Positions 24,861-36,105 of a DNA stretch of 64,000 nucleotides are shown here, one piece after another. The stretch spans positions 2,486,165 through 2,550,164 of the forward strand of contig JAXIVH010000021.1 in the NCBI GenBank assembly GCA_036785325.1. The letters run 5' to 3'. The notes under the pieces were generated by a model. The model was not told where the DNA came from. It was given only the letters and a program-made list of their open reading frames with translations, and searched no databases. Both the position numbers and the translations under genes were made by a program. Position 1 is the first letter of the stretch, and each line of letters opens with the position of its first letter. Origin of the DNA: Urophycis tenuis. Taxonomy: Eukaryota > Chordata > Actinopteri > Gadiformes > Phycidae.

Positions 24861-25256
24861 TTTATCTATTCTGTCTCATCTGAAAACAGGTTGGATTGAA
24901 GAGAAGTAATCTTCTCTTTACACAGCGCCCACTTTCCGTGTTGCTTGTTAGGTTTCAAGGTGTTTTGCTTCTTCACTTTTCATCCGCTTCCTCTTTAAAA
25001 CCATGTGCCGGCTACTTGCACGATTTCTGTCTTGCATTGTGAAGTCTCCTTGGGGTCTTTTAAGATGTTTCAAACTAAATTGATTTACAAACTAAATTAA
25101 TTCTAGCCAGGACAGGACCACAAGTTGTAATACCTTAATTAATAATAAACTGGAAAGGTGCCCTTGGGTCCCGGTCCATTTTATTGACACCATTCTTTTT
25201 GTAACGACATATTAATATTGTTGTTACTATTATTTATAGACCTGTGCAGGGACAGA

Positions 25257-25725
25257 ATGTCGAAGGACACGTTCCCCTTCAGCACCTCCTCGCTGCGCTC
25301 CCTGAAGCTGGAGCAGGAGCACCAGGAGTGGGAGGAGGCCCGGCGGGCGCTGGCTCACAGGAGGGCCATGACCCGGGCGCCGCTGTCCCGCGCTCCCCGG
25401 CCCCCTCCGCCCCCCGCCGCCCGCCCTGCCCCCGGGCAGAGGAGGCTCCAGGAGGTCCGGGCGCCGCCGGCCCCGGTGCGCTGCAGAGACGCGGCGGTGC
25501 ACAACACCTTCAAGTGCGGGGACATGAGGGGAGTGTACGCGCTGCTGAAGGACCCCAGCCTGGTCAACGCCCTGATGGAGACGGTGCAGGAGGAGATAGT
25601 GTGGACGCCGGAGATGGGTGTGTACACGAGATGCACTACTACTGCTAAAGCTACTGCTACTACTACTGCTGCTGCTGCTACTACTACTACTACTACTACT
25701 ACTACCACTAATACTACTACTACTG

Positions 25726-25782
<57 letters not shown>

Positions 25783-26413
25783 ATACTGATACTACTACTA
25801 CTACTGATACTACTACTACTAGAGAGGCCACAGCGGGGGAGGGGGTATTTGATCACAGTTGACAAATTACGCGAAACCTTTGTAATCTTGTGCAAAACAG
25901 CATGAACCCATGCATCGGCACCCATGGCTACGCCTATGACTCTCACTGCTTGTGTAAAAAAAACCCTGGTAGAATTAGATTTGATGAGGAAACGATAGTG
26001 TGGGCTAAGGCCAGTTTGAGCCCACTTTCTTTAATTTGAAATACTGTTTGAATTTCCAAGATAGAAAGGCATTCCTGCCCTTGCCCTGTTGTGCCTGTTC
26101 TGGCTCCAGATCTACGTCCTCTACTCCTGCTGCTCCTCCTCCGACTCCATCGTGATTGATCACACAAATAGCGATCAGTTTTTTTCGTTTTCATATCAGG
26201 GCTTCTGGGAAATGCATGGGGTTGCCTTCATTTATTTAGAGAGTGAATAAGGTCGTGAAACAGAAGTATATTCATGTAATCCATTGATTTAAACAATGTA
26301 ACTGTATTCTAAATACCTAACTATTTAAATTGTAACCAACGAAATACTTACTATTTGTATTCTGAATACGTACATGTATTCTGTTACATGTATTCTGTTA
26401 CTCCCCAACACTG

Positions 26414-26458
<45 letters not shown>

Positions 26459-26530
26459 GATACTATTACTGCTACTACTACTACTACTGCTACTGCTACT
26501 ACTGCTACTGCTACTACTACTACTGCTACA

Positions 26531-26587
<57 letters not shown>

Positions 26588-29500
26588 GCTACTACTACTG
26601 CTACTGCTACTACTTCTATTTCTGTCTGTCAGTGTGAGAGTGTGACCAAAGATGTCCTCGTTCTCACAGATTCAGAGCACTCACTCAAACGGAAGCCGGG
26701 CTTGGGTTTATTGCGTGTGGCGTTATGCGTCGGCTGCAGGGCTGTGTAGTGAAGCTACACAGAGTGTGGTCATCATCCCAGAGCCTTCGACCCTTTCCCT
26801 GCGCGTGTCCCCCCCCCCCTCCTCCTCCCTCCGTCAGGCATGTGGACCATGACCTCCAAGGTGAAGCAGAGCTCCGCCCTGCGCCTGGCCGCCAGCCATG
26901 GCCACGCCGGCTGCGTGGAGGAGCTGCTGTTCCGGGGGGCGGAGGTGGACGCGGACCCCGGGGGGAGCACGGCCCTGCACGACGCCTGCGTGGGGGGCCA
27001 CGCCCCCTGCGTCCGGCTGCTGCTGTCGCACGGCGCCGACCCGGAGCTGCTGGCCGCGGACGGCAGCGCGCCGCTGCACCTGGCCGCCTCGGCCCGGGCT
27101 CTGGAGTGAGTGGTGGGGGGGGGGACACGGAGTCACAGAACCATAGGAACCGGTGACCACACGTCCATGTGACTTGAGGAGTAGGGAGGAGACAGGGAGG
27201 CTGAGGGTTAGATAGTAGGGAGGAGACAGGGAGGCTGCGGGTTAGATAGTAGGGAGGAGACAGGGAGGCTGCGGGTTAGATAGTAGGGAGGAGACAGGGA
27301 GGCTGCGGGTTAGATAGTAGGGAGGAGACAGGGAGGTGGAGGGTTAGATAGTAGGGAGGAGACAGGGAGGCTGCGGGTTAGATAGTAGGGAGGAGACAGG
27401 GAGGCTGCGGGTTAGATAGTAGGGAGGAGACAGGGAGGTGGAGGGTTAGATAGTAGGGAGGAGACAGGGAGGCTGAGGGTTAGATAGTAGGGAGGAGACA
27501 GGGAGGTGGAGGGTTAGATAGTAGGGAGGAGACAGGGAGGCTGAGGGTTAGATAGTAGGGAGGAGACAGGGAGGTGGAGGGTTAGATAGTAGGGAGGAGA
27601 CAGGGAGGCTGAGGGTTAGATAGTAGGGAGGAGACAGGGAGGCTGAGGGTTAGATAGTAGGGAGGAGACAGGGAGGTGGAGGGTTAGATAGTAGGGAGGA
27701 GACAGGGAGGCTGAGGGTTAGATAGTAGGGAGGAGACAGGGAGGCTGAGGGTTAGATAGTAGGGAGGAGACAGGGAGGCTGAGGGTTAGATAGTAGGGAG
27801 GAGACAGGGAGGTGGAGGGCGAAGTGCAACATGCCAGGAGAGGCTGGTTAGAAAAGAGGGGTATTATAAGTGCAGGTGGCTGTGTGTGGAGTAGCGGGTG
27901 TGGTCTACAGACCTCCCGTGGTGTGTGGAGTAGCGGGTGTGGTCTACAGACCTCCCGTGGTGTGTGGAGTAGCGGGTGTGGTCTACAGACCTCCCGTGGT
28001 GTGTGGAGTAGCGGGTGTGGTCTACAGACCTCCCGTGGTGTGTGGAGTAGCGGGTGTGGTCTACAGACCTCCCGTGGTGTGTGGAGTAGCGGGTGTGGTC
28101 TACAGACCTCCCGTGGTGTGTGGAGTAGCGGGTGTGGTCTACAGACCTCCCGTGGTGTGTGGAGTAGCGGGTGTGGTCTGCAGACCTCCCGATGTGTGTG
28201 GAGTAGCGGGTGTGGTCTACAGACCTCCCGTGGTGTGTGGAGTAGCGGGTGTGGTCTACAGACCTCCCGTGGTGTGTGGAGTAGCGGGTGTGGTCTACAG
28301 ACCTCCCGTGGTGTGTGGAGTAGCGGGTGTGGTCTACAGACCTCCCGTGGTGTGTGGAGTAGCGGGTGTGGTCTACAGACCTCCCGTGGTGTGTGGAGTA
28401 GCGGGTGTGGTCTACAGACCTCCCGTGGTGTGTGGAGTAGCGGGTGTGGTCTACAGACCTCCCGTGGTGTGTGGAGTAGCGGGTGTGGTCTACAGACCTC
28501 CCGTGGTGTGTTCCCAGATGCTGCGAGCTGCTGCTGGACGGCGGGGCGGCGGTGGACGTGCTGACCGCGGAGTCCAGGTTGACCCCGCTGCACGTGGCGT
28601 CCAGGAAGGGTCTGGAGGAGCTGGTGGAGCTCTTCCTGGCCCGCGGCGCCAACGTGCGGGCCAAGAACCGGGAGGGCGAGACGGCGCTGAACGCGGCCTG
28701 CGCGGCGGCGGAGCGGCCGGCCGAGGCGGGCCGGTACCTGCGCGTGGTCCAGCTGCTGCTGGGCGCCGGCGCCGAGCCCTTCACCGCCGGCACCAAGCTG
28801 CACACGCCGCTGCACAACGCCTGCGCCAACTGCAGCGGCCGCATCGCAGAGGGCCTCCTGCAGCGCGGCGCCCGGGCCGACGTGGAGAACAGCGCCGGCT
28901 ACACGCCCATGGACTGCCTGCTGCAGGTGGGCGGGGCCGGGGGGGGTCTGAGGAGGGCAGGGAGGAGTTAGTATTGTGAGTGACTCCTCCATTTTTCATG
29001 GGGGAATGGACTGGTAGTTATTGTTCAGTGTTAATAATCGTTACTCTTTAGTAATAGACCCTATTCACAGCGGCATCATGATGGGACATAATACTTGATA
29101 CAAAATCTTGATACTAAGAATAATAATTAAGACTAATTCATATAGGCGGCGAGCTAGATAGGCCTACCGTGCACCCCCCCCACCTCCCAACAAAACCATA
29201 TTTTTTTTAAAGGTCTGGATGTGTAGAATATGAATCTGAATGTTAACATTGAAAATTTTGGGATGCACTACCTGTTTTAGCCCTGTGAATAGGGAAACCC
29301 TAAAAAACGATTTTAAGCGATTCTAATACATCGAGATTGTCCTAGTCAATCAGAACAGTTTTTAGGTGACCTATTACACACTCAAACTTCACATATGAAG
29401 ACTTAGGTCAAACACCTACCATGCTGATTATTGGTAAGTGTCTAAAATTAACATATGTAAGGCCTTATATTGATATAATGGGCCCATTTCATGTATAGGC

Positions 29501-29767
29501 CACTACCTAGATACGTCTATCATGCACCCCCAACCCCCTCTCCTAACAAAATCATGTTTTTTTAAAAGGATGCAGACTTGCAGAGGATGCAAGTCTGCAT
29601 CCTCTGCCTATACAGCAAGAAATGTGTTTAACTGAATTGCTCGACGTTTGATGTTTTAGTTGACAATTTAATATAATTACAACACTATAGTTACTTACGA
29701 CACTATAGTTACTTTAAATATTTGTTTTAATTTATTTTTACATTTTACATTTGACATTTGGAAAGAC

Positions 29768-29812
<45 letters not shown>

Positions 29813-31138
29813 CATATAGACACACACACACACACACACATCTCACACTCAAAGATTATCTAGTCGGTTATCTAGTTGGTTTCTTCAACATAGTTGAACT
29901 GCTCAGTTATGTCTGAGTCAAGACATGAGTCATTGGGCGAGGTGACTGCAGGTCCTTCAACCAGTCATAGGGGATGTCATGGGACAAAACCAAAGTCCAG
30001 ATGCATTGTGCATGTCCCTGGTCTTGTATATGGACCACTTGTGGAATTATGGGCAAACACAGATTCTGATGCAAGATAAGCCAGAATGAAAGAAATATGT
30101 GACAAGAGATTAGCTGAACCACTGGAATCTGCTCACAGAATGACTGCAACCTGTGAACTTATACCAGACACCATTACAGAAGGTGATGCATATCACAGAG
30201 AATGCTACCAAAGATTCACCATGAATCTCAAAAGAATTGTTTTCTTGTTTCCTGTTTCACACTGGCACAGGAAACAAGAAAAGGCTCTTTGATGTGAGTG
30301 AAATGTCTCATAGCTACTCTCAGCAGCATTTGACAGCACTAATGGCACTTCATGCCTTCAGTGGTTGTGATACCACTAGCGCATTCAAGGGGTTAGGCAA
30401 AGTCAGGCCCTTGAAAACCCTCTCTAGGATGCCAAAGTTTGGAGAAACTCTTGCCAGACTGGGAGATACATGGGTTGTACCGAGGGATCTCGTTGATCAC
30501 CTCAATGAGTTCACCTGTGCATTGTTTAGTAGACCACAAGTCCGAAGTGTTGATGAGTTGCGTTTTTTGCGAATGAGTGAGCTGTGCTCTAAAGATGACA
30601 AGCATCTCGCCCACTCAAGCAATGTGGACCTGGCTACACTTCCTCCATGTGGGAGGAGTTTGGAACAGCACATCAGGAGGTTCAACTACCAGGTTGGTAT
30701 ATGGCATATATTGCCAACCCTGACATCCCTGATGCTTGTGATGGGCACGGCTGGACACTGGTTGACCAGAAGATCGAGCCTCTGTGGTATGAGGGATGTG
30801 TTCTACCACAGCAACTGGTAGATATTGTTGAATCTGTGAGTGGCAGAAATGAAGAAGAGGAGTCAGATGATGATAGCCTAACAGATGAGCAATACTTACC
30901 AGATGATGACATCTCTGTGTCAGACCAGGATTGAAAATAGTTCTTGTGTGTGTATGTGTGTCTGTGTGCATGCTGCATATAGTTCTTTTGCATTTGTGTG
31001 TGTGTGTGTGTGTGGGGGGGGGGTTAGTGCAGGCTGTAGTTTTTCCATGTTGTATGTAGTTCTTGTGTAGTTATTGTGTGTATATGTCTGTGTGCATGCT
31101 GTATATAGTTATTTTGCATTTGTGTGTGTGTGAGAGAG

Positions 31139-31182
<44 letters not shown>

Positions 31183-34094
31183 TGTGTGTGTGTGTTGTAT
31201 ATAGTTATTGTGTGTTTATGAGTATCTGTGTGCATGCTGTATATAGTTCTTTTGCATGCTGTTTAACGGTTATGTATATAGTTATTGTGTGTGTGTGTGT
31301 GTGTATGCTGTATATAGTTATTGTGTGTTTATGTGTGTCTGTGTGCATGCTGTATATAGTTCTTTTTCATTTGTGTGCGTGCGTGTATGTGTGTGTGTGT
31401 GTGTGTGTGCATGCTGTTTACATTTACATTTAGTCATTTAGCAGACGCTTTTATTCAAAGCGACTTACAAGGATTTTTTATACATTTTACATCTACACTG
31501 ATGGCACATTGTACATCAGGAGCAGTTAGGGGTTCAGTGTCTTGCTCAAGGACACCTCGACAGTGAGGAGGAGTGGGGAATCGAACTAGCAACCTTCTAG
31601 CAACCTTCTGATTACTAACCGACTTCTCTACCTCCTGTGCCACTGTCGCCCACTTTCCTGTTTATAGGAAATGGGCTCATTAAATCAACATAAGGCCTTA
31701 ACTATATTAATTTTAGTCACTTACCAGGAAGCAGTAGGGTGCCATTTGACCTAAGTCATCATATGTGAAGTTTGAGTGTGTAATAGGTCACCTAAAAGCT
31801 GTTCCGATTGACTAGGACAATCTCATTGTGTTAAAATCGTTTTTTAGGGTTTCCCTATTCACAGGGCTAAAACACATAGTGTATCCAAACAATGTCAACG
31901 GTCACATTCATATTCATATTCTACAGACTCAGACCTTTCAAAAAAACATGATTTTGTTAGGAGAGGGGGTTGGGGGTGCATAATAGGTGTATCTAGGTAG
32001 TGGCCTATACATGAAATGGGCTCATTATATCAATATAAGGCTTTACCTATGTTCATTTAAGACACCTACCAATAAGCAGCATGGTAGATATTTGACCTAA
32101 GTCTTCATATGTGAAGTTTGAGTGTGTAATAGGTCACTTAGAAGCTGTTCTGATTGACTAGGGCCATCTTGATGGCCCTAGTCATCAAGATGACTAGGGC
32201 CTAGGACTAGGATGACTCGTGTTAGAATCGCTTATAATCGGTTTTTAGGGTTTCCCTATTCACAGGGCTAAAACAGGTAGTGCATCCCAAAATTTTCAAT
32301 GTTAACATTCAGATTCATATTCTACACATCCAGACCTTTCAAAAAAATATGGTTTTGTTGGGAGGTGGGGGGGGGGGGGGGTGCACGGTAGGCCTATCTA
32401 GCTCGCCGCCTAATACTTGATACAAAATCACACAATCCGCTTATGAATTCAAAATACCATAACAGTCTAATCGAGGGTCCTGTGATATACTTCCTACTTG
32501 AAGTATATCACAGTGTGAAGTAGGGCATCACGCTAAAACGCTGGTTTCAGACCTGACCCTCGATCATGTTAGGACCACAGCTCATCGCTGTCCATTGAGA
32601 CTGTAAACCGGGTGTGTATTCATACCAGTCCAAGGCGATGCAGGACCACACTGATCTGAGGTCCATCTAAGATAAGATAAGATAGTCCTTTATTAATCCC
32701 CCTTAGGAGAAATGCACAAGTGACCAGCAGTACAGTGGGACAAGAGTACGAAAACAAGAGTATATATACAGTAAATTTACCAATTTGAAATAAAATTAGA
32801 ATAAAAAAACTATTAGAATAAGATAAACATACTATATACATGTATAAATGTGCCAATGTGCAGGGTTCCTGAGGTAATTGAAAAAAGGTTTAAACAACAG
32901 TCAGTCCTGAGGTGTGGGGTTTAGTCCATAATCAGGTCGAGACAGGAGGTGTTGGGGCTGTCGAGACGTTGGGAGCGGGGGGTTGAGGTGTTGTAGAGTC
33001 TGATAGCTGATGGGATGAAAGAGCCCCCCCCCCCCCAAGCGCTTTGAGGCACATGGCTGAGTGAGCCTGTGGCTGAACGTGCTCCTAAGTTGCCTCAGCT
33101 CGGCGTAGAGACGGTGAGAGGGGTTGTCCAGGATCGCCTGCAGCTTTCCCCTCATCCTCCTCATCTCCACACCCAGGGGGTGGAGGACTACCCCAATCAG
33201 CAGCCCGAGGTCATCGCCCGGTCTCTTCTCAACCACGGAGCCAAGCTCGCATCACCAAAGGTCGGCCCTGCATGAATGAATGAATGAATGAATGAATTAA
33301 TTAATTAATTAATTAATTAATTAATGCATGAATGGATTAATGAATGCATTAATGAATGAATGACTTAATTAATGAGAATAACCCTTTCACTGGTAACACA
33401 AATGTAGTATAGAATCTGCATAGTAAAATTGTACCAAAAGAAATCTACAAATGATGGTATGCAATATCAAGTCTCAAGTTTCAATATTTAGCCCAAGCAA
33501 TGTTTCAGAGACAACCAAAGGTTCCCCCCCCCCCCCCTGTGTGAAAAGGTCCTGAAGTACTGTCGGCTGTCTCCAGCCACCCTGGAGGTCCTGTTGAACT
33601 CCTACACCATCATCCCTGCCTGTGAATGGATGGAGGCTCTTTCCACTGATGTATACAAGGTGAGCTTCAGTCCCCATCACTAGACATGTTCTTCATTCAT
33701 CCCAGACAGGAAATGAGGGTGTCACCGAAATAAGTGTAGGTGATAATAAATACTGTATTACAATATGAAATAAGAATACAATACAATACAATATTTCAAA
33801 TCAACCGTCTTGCCTCCTCACTTTTCCTCCTCTGCTTCCCATGTGTTCATATTTTGTCCCTCCCCCGCCTCCCTCCCCTCCTCCCCCCGTCTCCCTCCCC
33901 TCCTCCAGGAGAACCAGGCTTTCTTCGACCGGGTGCGTCTGATGAGCGGCCAGCCACGGTCTCTGCAGCACCTCTGTCGCGGTGCCGTACGCCAGCGCCT
34001 GGGCCCCGTGTGCCACTCAGCCGTCCTCAGACTGCCCGTCCCCGGCGCCCTCAAGGACTACCTGCTGCTGCATAGCGACGGGACCTTCAGATGA
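25257..34094 (+). CDS. asb16: Ankyrin repeat and SOCS box protein 16
   Basis: Substrate-recognition subunit of a Cullin-5 / Elongin BC ubiquitin ligase. Exons: 25257-25617, 26838-27105, 28518-28926, 33177-33260, 33549-33659, 33909-34094; 472 residues plus stop, slightly longer than the mammalian protein of about 453. The N-terminus MSKDTFPFSTSSLRSLKLEQ resembles the mammalian start. Ankyrin repeats run from about residue 120 to 370, with clear TALHDACVGGHAPCVRLLLS, TPLHVASRKGLEELVELFLA, ETALNAACAAAE and TPLHNACANCSGRIAEGLL units. The C-terminal SOCS box has a BC-box (RSLQHLCRGAVRQRL) and a Cul5-box (LPVPGALKDYLLL). Introns 1 to 3 are inflated by trinucleotide arrays, two minisatellites and transposons. 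The exon 4 acceptor lies at a retroelement edge. Confidence 0.95.
25628..25823. repeat. (ACT)n trinucleotide array, asb16 intron 1
   Basis: Begins about 10 bases after the exon 1 donor. A second array of the same motif lies at 26413-26612. Both are intronic because exon 2 resumes the ankyrin frame only at 26838. Poly-Thr, poly-Leu and poly-Ser frames here are artefacts. Confidence 0.95.
27184..27822. repeat. 34-bp minisatellite, about 19 copies, asb16 intron 2
   Basis: Highly regular copies of a unit starting GGTTAGATAGTAGGGAGGAG. Two main variants alternate (ending GGCTGAG/GGCTGCG or GGTGGAG). Confidence 0.96.
27884..28509. repeat. 39-bp minisatellite, about 16 copies, ending at asb16 exon 3
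   Basis: Near-identical copies of a unit starting GTGTGTGGAGTAGCGGGTGT. One copy is divergent (about 28180-28200). The array stops eight bases before exon 3, so the last copy forms part of the exon 3 acceptor region. At 39 bp (13 codons) it yields long false frames on both strands. Confidence 0.96.
29568..29602. repeat. Perfect 15-bp hairpin at inner edge of left inverted repeat
   Basis: GGATGCAGACTTGCA and its exact reverse complement are separated by GAGGA. The hairpin starts where similarity to the right arm stops. Confidence 0.8.
29894..30934 (+). pseudogene. Broken ORFs of a transposon-encoded protein
   Basis: Fragments in different frames are carried by the inverted-repeat element. 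An N-terminal part has DTITEGDAYHRECYQRFTMN (29894-30289). A C-terminal part has LHAFSGCDTTSAFKGLGKV and LPPCGRSLEQHIRRFNYQVG (30237-30700), and after a frameshift near 30705 come PDIPDACDGHGW and PLWYEG, then an acidic tail to 30934. From memory, proteins with these motifs are common as uncharacterised multi-copy genes in fish and marine invertebrates. I cannot name the superfamily or identify catalytic residues. A large central part appears deleted between about 30230 and 30270, so this copy is non-functional. Confidence 0.65.
31421..31655 (+). mobile_element. Teleost SINE-like dispersed repeat
   Basis: Contains the widely shared fish motif TTTAGTCATTTAGCAGACGC, then AAAGCGACTTACAA, CTTGCTCAAGGACACCTCGA and a terminal GCCACTGTCGCCCAC. 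It is nested inside the larger inverted-repeat element and is therefore younger than it. Confidence 0.65.
32668..33172 (-). mobile_element. Retroelement fragment abutting asb16 exon 4
   Basis: On the minus strand it ends with GGATTAATAAAGGACTATCT and a short (TATCT)n tail, the usual 3' end of common teleost non-LTR elements. Its body includes CTGCAGGCGATCCTGGACAA and the HPISYQTLQH-coding stretch seen in many fish repeats. Its 5' end runs to the polypyrimidine tract of asb16 exon 4, which starts at 33177. The family name is not assigned. Confidence 0.6.
33272..33365. repeat. (GAAT)n/(TAAT)n tetranucleotide repeat
   Basis: A short AT-rich tetranucleotide array in asb16 intron 4, immediately after the exon 4 donor region. 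Confidence 0.9.
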
Positions 34095-34168
34095 ACGTCC
34101 AGGTCATAGGTCACTGAAGAAATGGTGGACGTTTATAGCTGATGGTATAGCTGACGGTGTATAAAAAA

Positions 34169-34174
34169 AATAAA
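34169..34174 (+). terminator. asb16: Candidate asb16 polyadenylation signal
   Basis: AATAAA 75 bp after the asb16 stop codon implies a very short 3' UTR. The next gene's promoter begins only about 360 bp further on. Confidence 0.5.
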
Positions 34175-34534
34175 ATACACACGTTGTGTTGTCGTCAAGT
34201 AGATATTTTATATAAAAAATATGATATATGTGTATATTCTCATTATTTCCATGTCGTATATGTTTTTTAAGTATGTGATGGTTGTATGGGTGGATGGATT
34301 AAATCGGTTACCGTTCCTTGGAGTCGGACAAGCATGTATATATTGCAGCCAATATAAAATACAACAGTGGTGTAAGCACACAGCATTTATAAATACACCA
34401 CCATCGAGTTGACGAATTCGAAGTCAGAAAACATACCATGTCCAGCATGCATACAGGGATGTATTGCATGCCTTCCCTGAGGCTGGCTCGGTAGCGCCGC
34501 CCGCCTCAGTGCGGCGGCCCGACGAGCGCTCCCG

Positions 34535-34665
34535 ATGACGTCTCACCGGCGATGACGTCACAGCGCCTCGTCAACAGTGTTTCTGTGGTCGGACGGGCTG
34601 TTGCACAACAACACACACAAGAGGATTCTCGCCATGACTTTAACCATGATTTGACCACGCTGCAG
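34535..34665 (+). promoter_or_regulatory. tmub2: tmub2 promoter with CRE and non-coding first exon
   Basis: A full palindromic CRE (TGACGTCA, 34553-34560) is preceded by a TGACGTCT at 34535-34542 in GC-rich DNA. A probable 5' UTR exon ends at 34665 (CTGCAG|GTAAGA). It contains a tiny upstream ORF (34634-34654, six codons plus stop). The next exon is predicted to start at 34993 (GATGCACAG|GCTCG), 20 bases before the chosen tmub2 ATG. Confidence 0.55.
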
Positions 34666-35012
34666 GTAAGACGGCGCGGTACCGCGGGCGGAAGGCGTAC
34701 GTAACGGTGGGCACGGGTGGTCACGTCGGTCGGTAACGCGTTTAGAGAGGCGTTCAGACCGCCGAAGGTCGAGATACGGGAGCTAGCTAGCCTGGGTGCT
34801 AACCCCTAGCTCCAGACTGAGCCATGGGAGGATAACGAAGACATGTCAGCCCGTGTATCACTCTCTGGGTCTCCGATGGACCCGCTGACGTGTCCTATGA
34901 AGCGAATAAGGGCCCAGCTGGTCTTTCCAACTGTGGCAGCTCTTACTGCATTTCATTGGATTGTGTGTGCTTGTGTCAATGTCGATGCACAGGCTCGAGT
35001 TTCTGGACAGGC

Positions 35013-36105
35013 ATGGCAGTGTGTGCACTGACCATGTTGGACGGGATGGGAGACGAGATGACCGCGGCCGGCGGGGTTCTGATTCTGGTGCTGGCAATGG
35101 TCCTGGCGTGGCTGTCGACGCACGTCGCGGACCGGGGAGACCACATCCTGGGCACCATCCTTACCGTCGGCGCCCACGCGTCCCTCATCGGCCTCGGCGG
35201 GGGGCACGACGGCTACGGCGGTGGTCCTCCGAGCTCCGACGCACCGGAGCAGCAAACGCCCCCGGCTTCCCAGGAGAACAAGCCGGAGGAGGTGGGGGAG
35301 GCGGCCTCCGGGGCGGGAGAAGGAGAAGGTGCAGACGGTGGTCCGGACCACCTGATGAACATACAGAGCAAACAGCAGCCGGCCTGCGCACAGCATTATC
35401 ACGACGAGGACGATGACGAAGAGGTAGATGAGGACGAAGACGTGGAAGAGGATGATGACGAGGAGGTGGGCGAGGAAGACAAAACCGTGGCCAAGCTCGG
35501 CTCGCGGTTCGACAGCACCATCACCACCACAACCACCACCACCATCTCTGTCCGTTTGAAGTTCCTGAACGACACAGAGGAAGTGGCTGTTGTGATGCCA
35601 CAGGAAACAGTGGGGCTACTGAAAAGGTAAAAAAAAAAAAAAAATCTTCCATCACATGCAGTAGAACACCCTTCTTCCCATAACTAATTAACACCACCTT
35701 TCACCGTCTCCCCCTGCCCACAGTAAGTACTTCTCTGGCCGGGAGCAGCAGGTGCGGCTGATCTACCGCGGGCAGCTGCTGCAGGACCCAAGGAGGACCC
35801 TGCTGTCGCTCAACATCACCCACAACAGCGTCATCCACTGCCACGTCTGCCAGGCTCTGGTGGAGGTGCTCCCCGAGGACGGCTCCCCGCCGGGGGTCCG
35901 GCAGGGTGTGTCCGGGGGGATCCGGGCGGCGGGCGTGGCCCTGAGCACCGGCAGCCTGGTGGTGCCGGTGTTCGTGGTGATCCTGGCCGTGGTGTGGTAC
36001 TTCCGGATCAACTACCGGCAGTTCTTCACGGCGCCCGCCACCATCTCTCTGGTGGGCGTCACCGTGTTCTTCAGCTTCCTCATCTTCGGCATGCACGGCC
36101 GCTGA
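35013..36105 (+). CDS. tmub2: Transmembrane and ubiquitin-like domain protein 2
   Basis: Membrane protein with a ubiquitin-like domain. The paralogue TMUB1 acts in ER-associated degradation and receptor recycling, and the exact role of TMUB2 is less clear. Exons: 35013-35626 and 35724-36105, with the AG|T phase giving ...LLKSKYFSG; 331 residues. Domains: N-terminal membrane segment (about 15-37, GGVLILVLAMVLAWLSTHVA), a long linker that turns strongly acidic at about 130-160, the ubiquitin-like domain (about 175-250, ISVRLKFLNDTEEVAVVMPQ through LIYRGQLLQDPRRTLLSLNI), and two C-terminal membrane segments (about 275-330) ending FFSFLIFGMHGR, nearly identical to the mammalian end. The start was chosen at 35013 by alignment of MLDGMGDE with the mammalian N-terminus. 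An in-frame ATG at 34890 lies upstream of a good acceptor and is probably intronic. Confidence 0.95.

Larger units (their letters stand above)
29108..32410 (+). mobile_element. Transposon-like element with long terminal inverted repeats, family unassigned
   Basis: The left arm 29145-29567 is the reverse complement of 31934-32410, with high identity over more than 400 bp. Both arms start GGCGGCGAGCTAGATAGGCC. A second, diverged copy of part of the arm lies inside the right end (about 31665-31933). A 19-bp direct repeat, TAATACTTGATACAAAATC, occurs at 29089-29107 and 32411-32429. It abuts the right arm exactly but is 37 bp from the left arm, so the left boundary is uncertain. The interior has decayed ORFs, TG repeats and a nested SINE-like repeat. 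The element lies in asb16 intron 3 on the same strand as the gene. Confidence 0.8.

Noticed and set aside
25618..25946. Poly-Leu/Thr/Ser ORFs after asb16 exon 1, possibly a coding extension
   Set aside because: The frame runs into an (ACT)n array. Exon 1 has a GT donor at 25618, and exon 2 restores the ankyrin frame with phase 1.
27718..28992. 424-residue and overlapping long ORFs with HTPREVCRPHPLL or VVCGVAGVVYRPP periods
   Set aside because: They translate the 39-bp intronic minisatellite. The real coding frame resumes only at the exon 3 acceptor (28518).
34890..35012. In-frame upstream ATG extending Tmub2 by 41 residues
   Set aside because: The extension is not conserved, and a good splice acceptor at 34992 places it in an intron.
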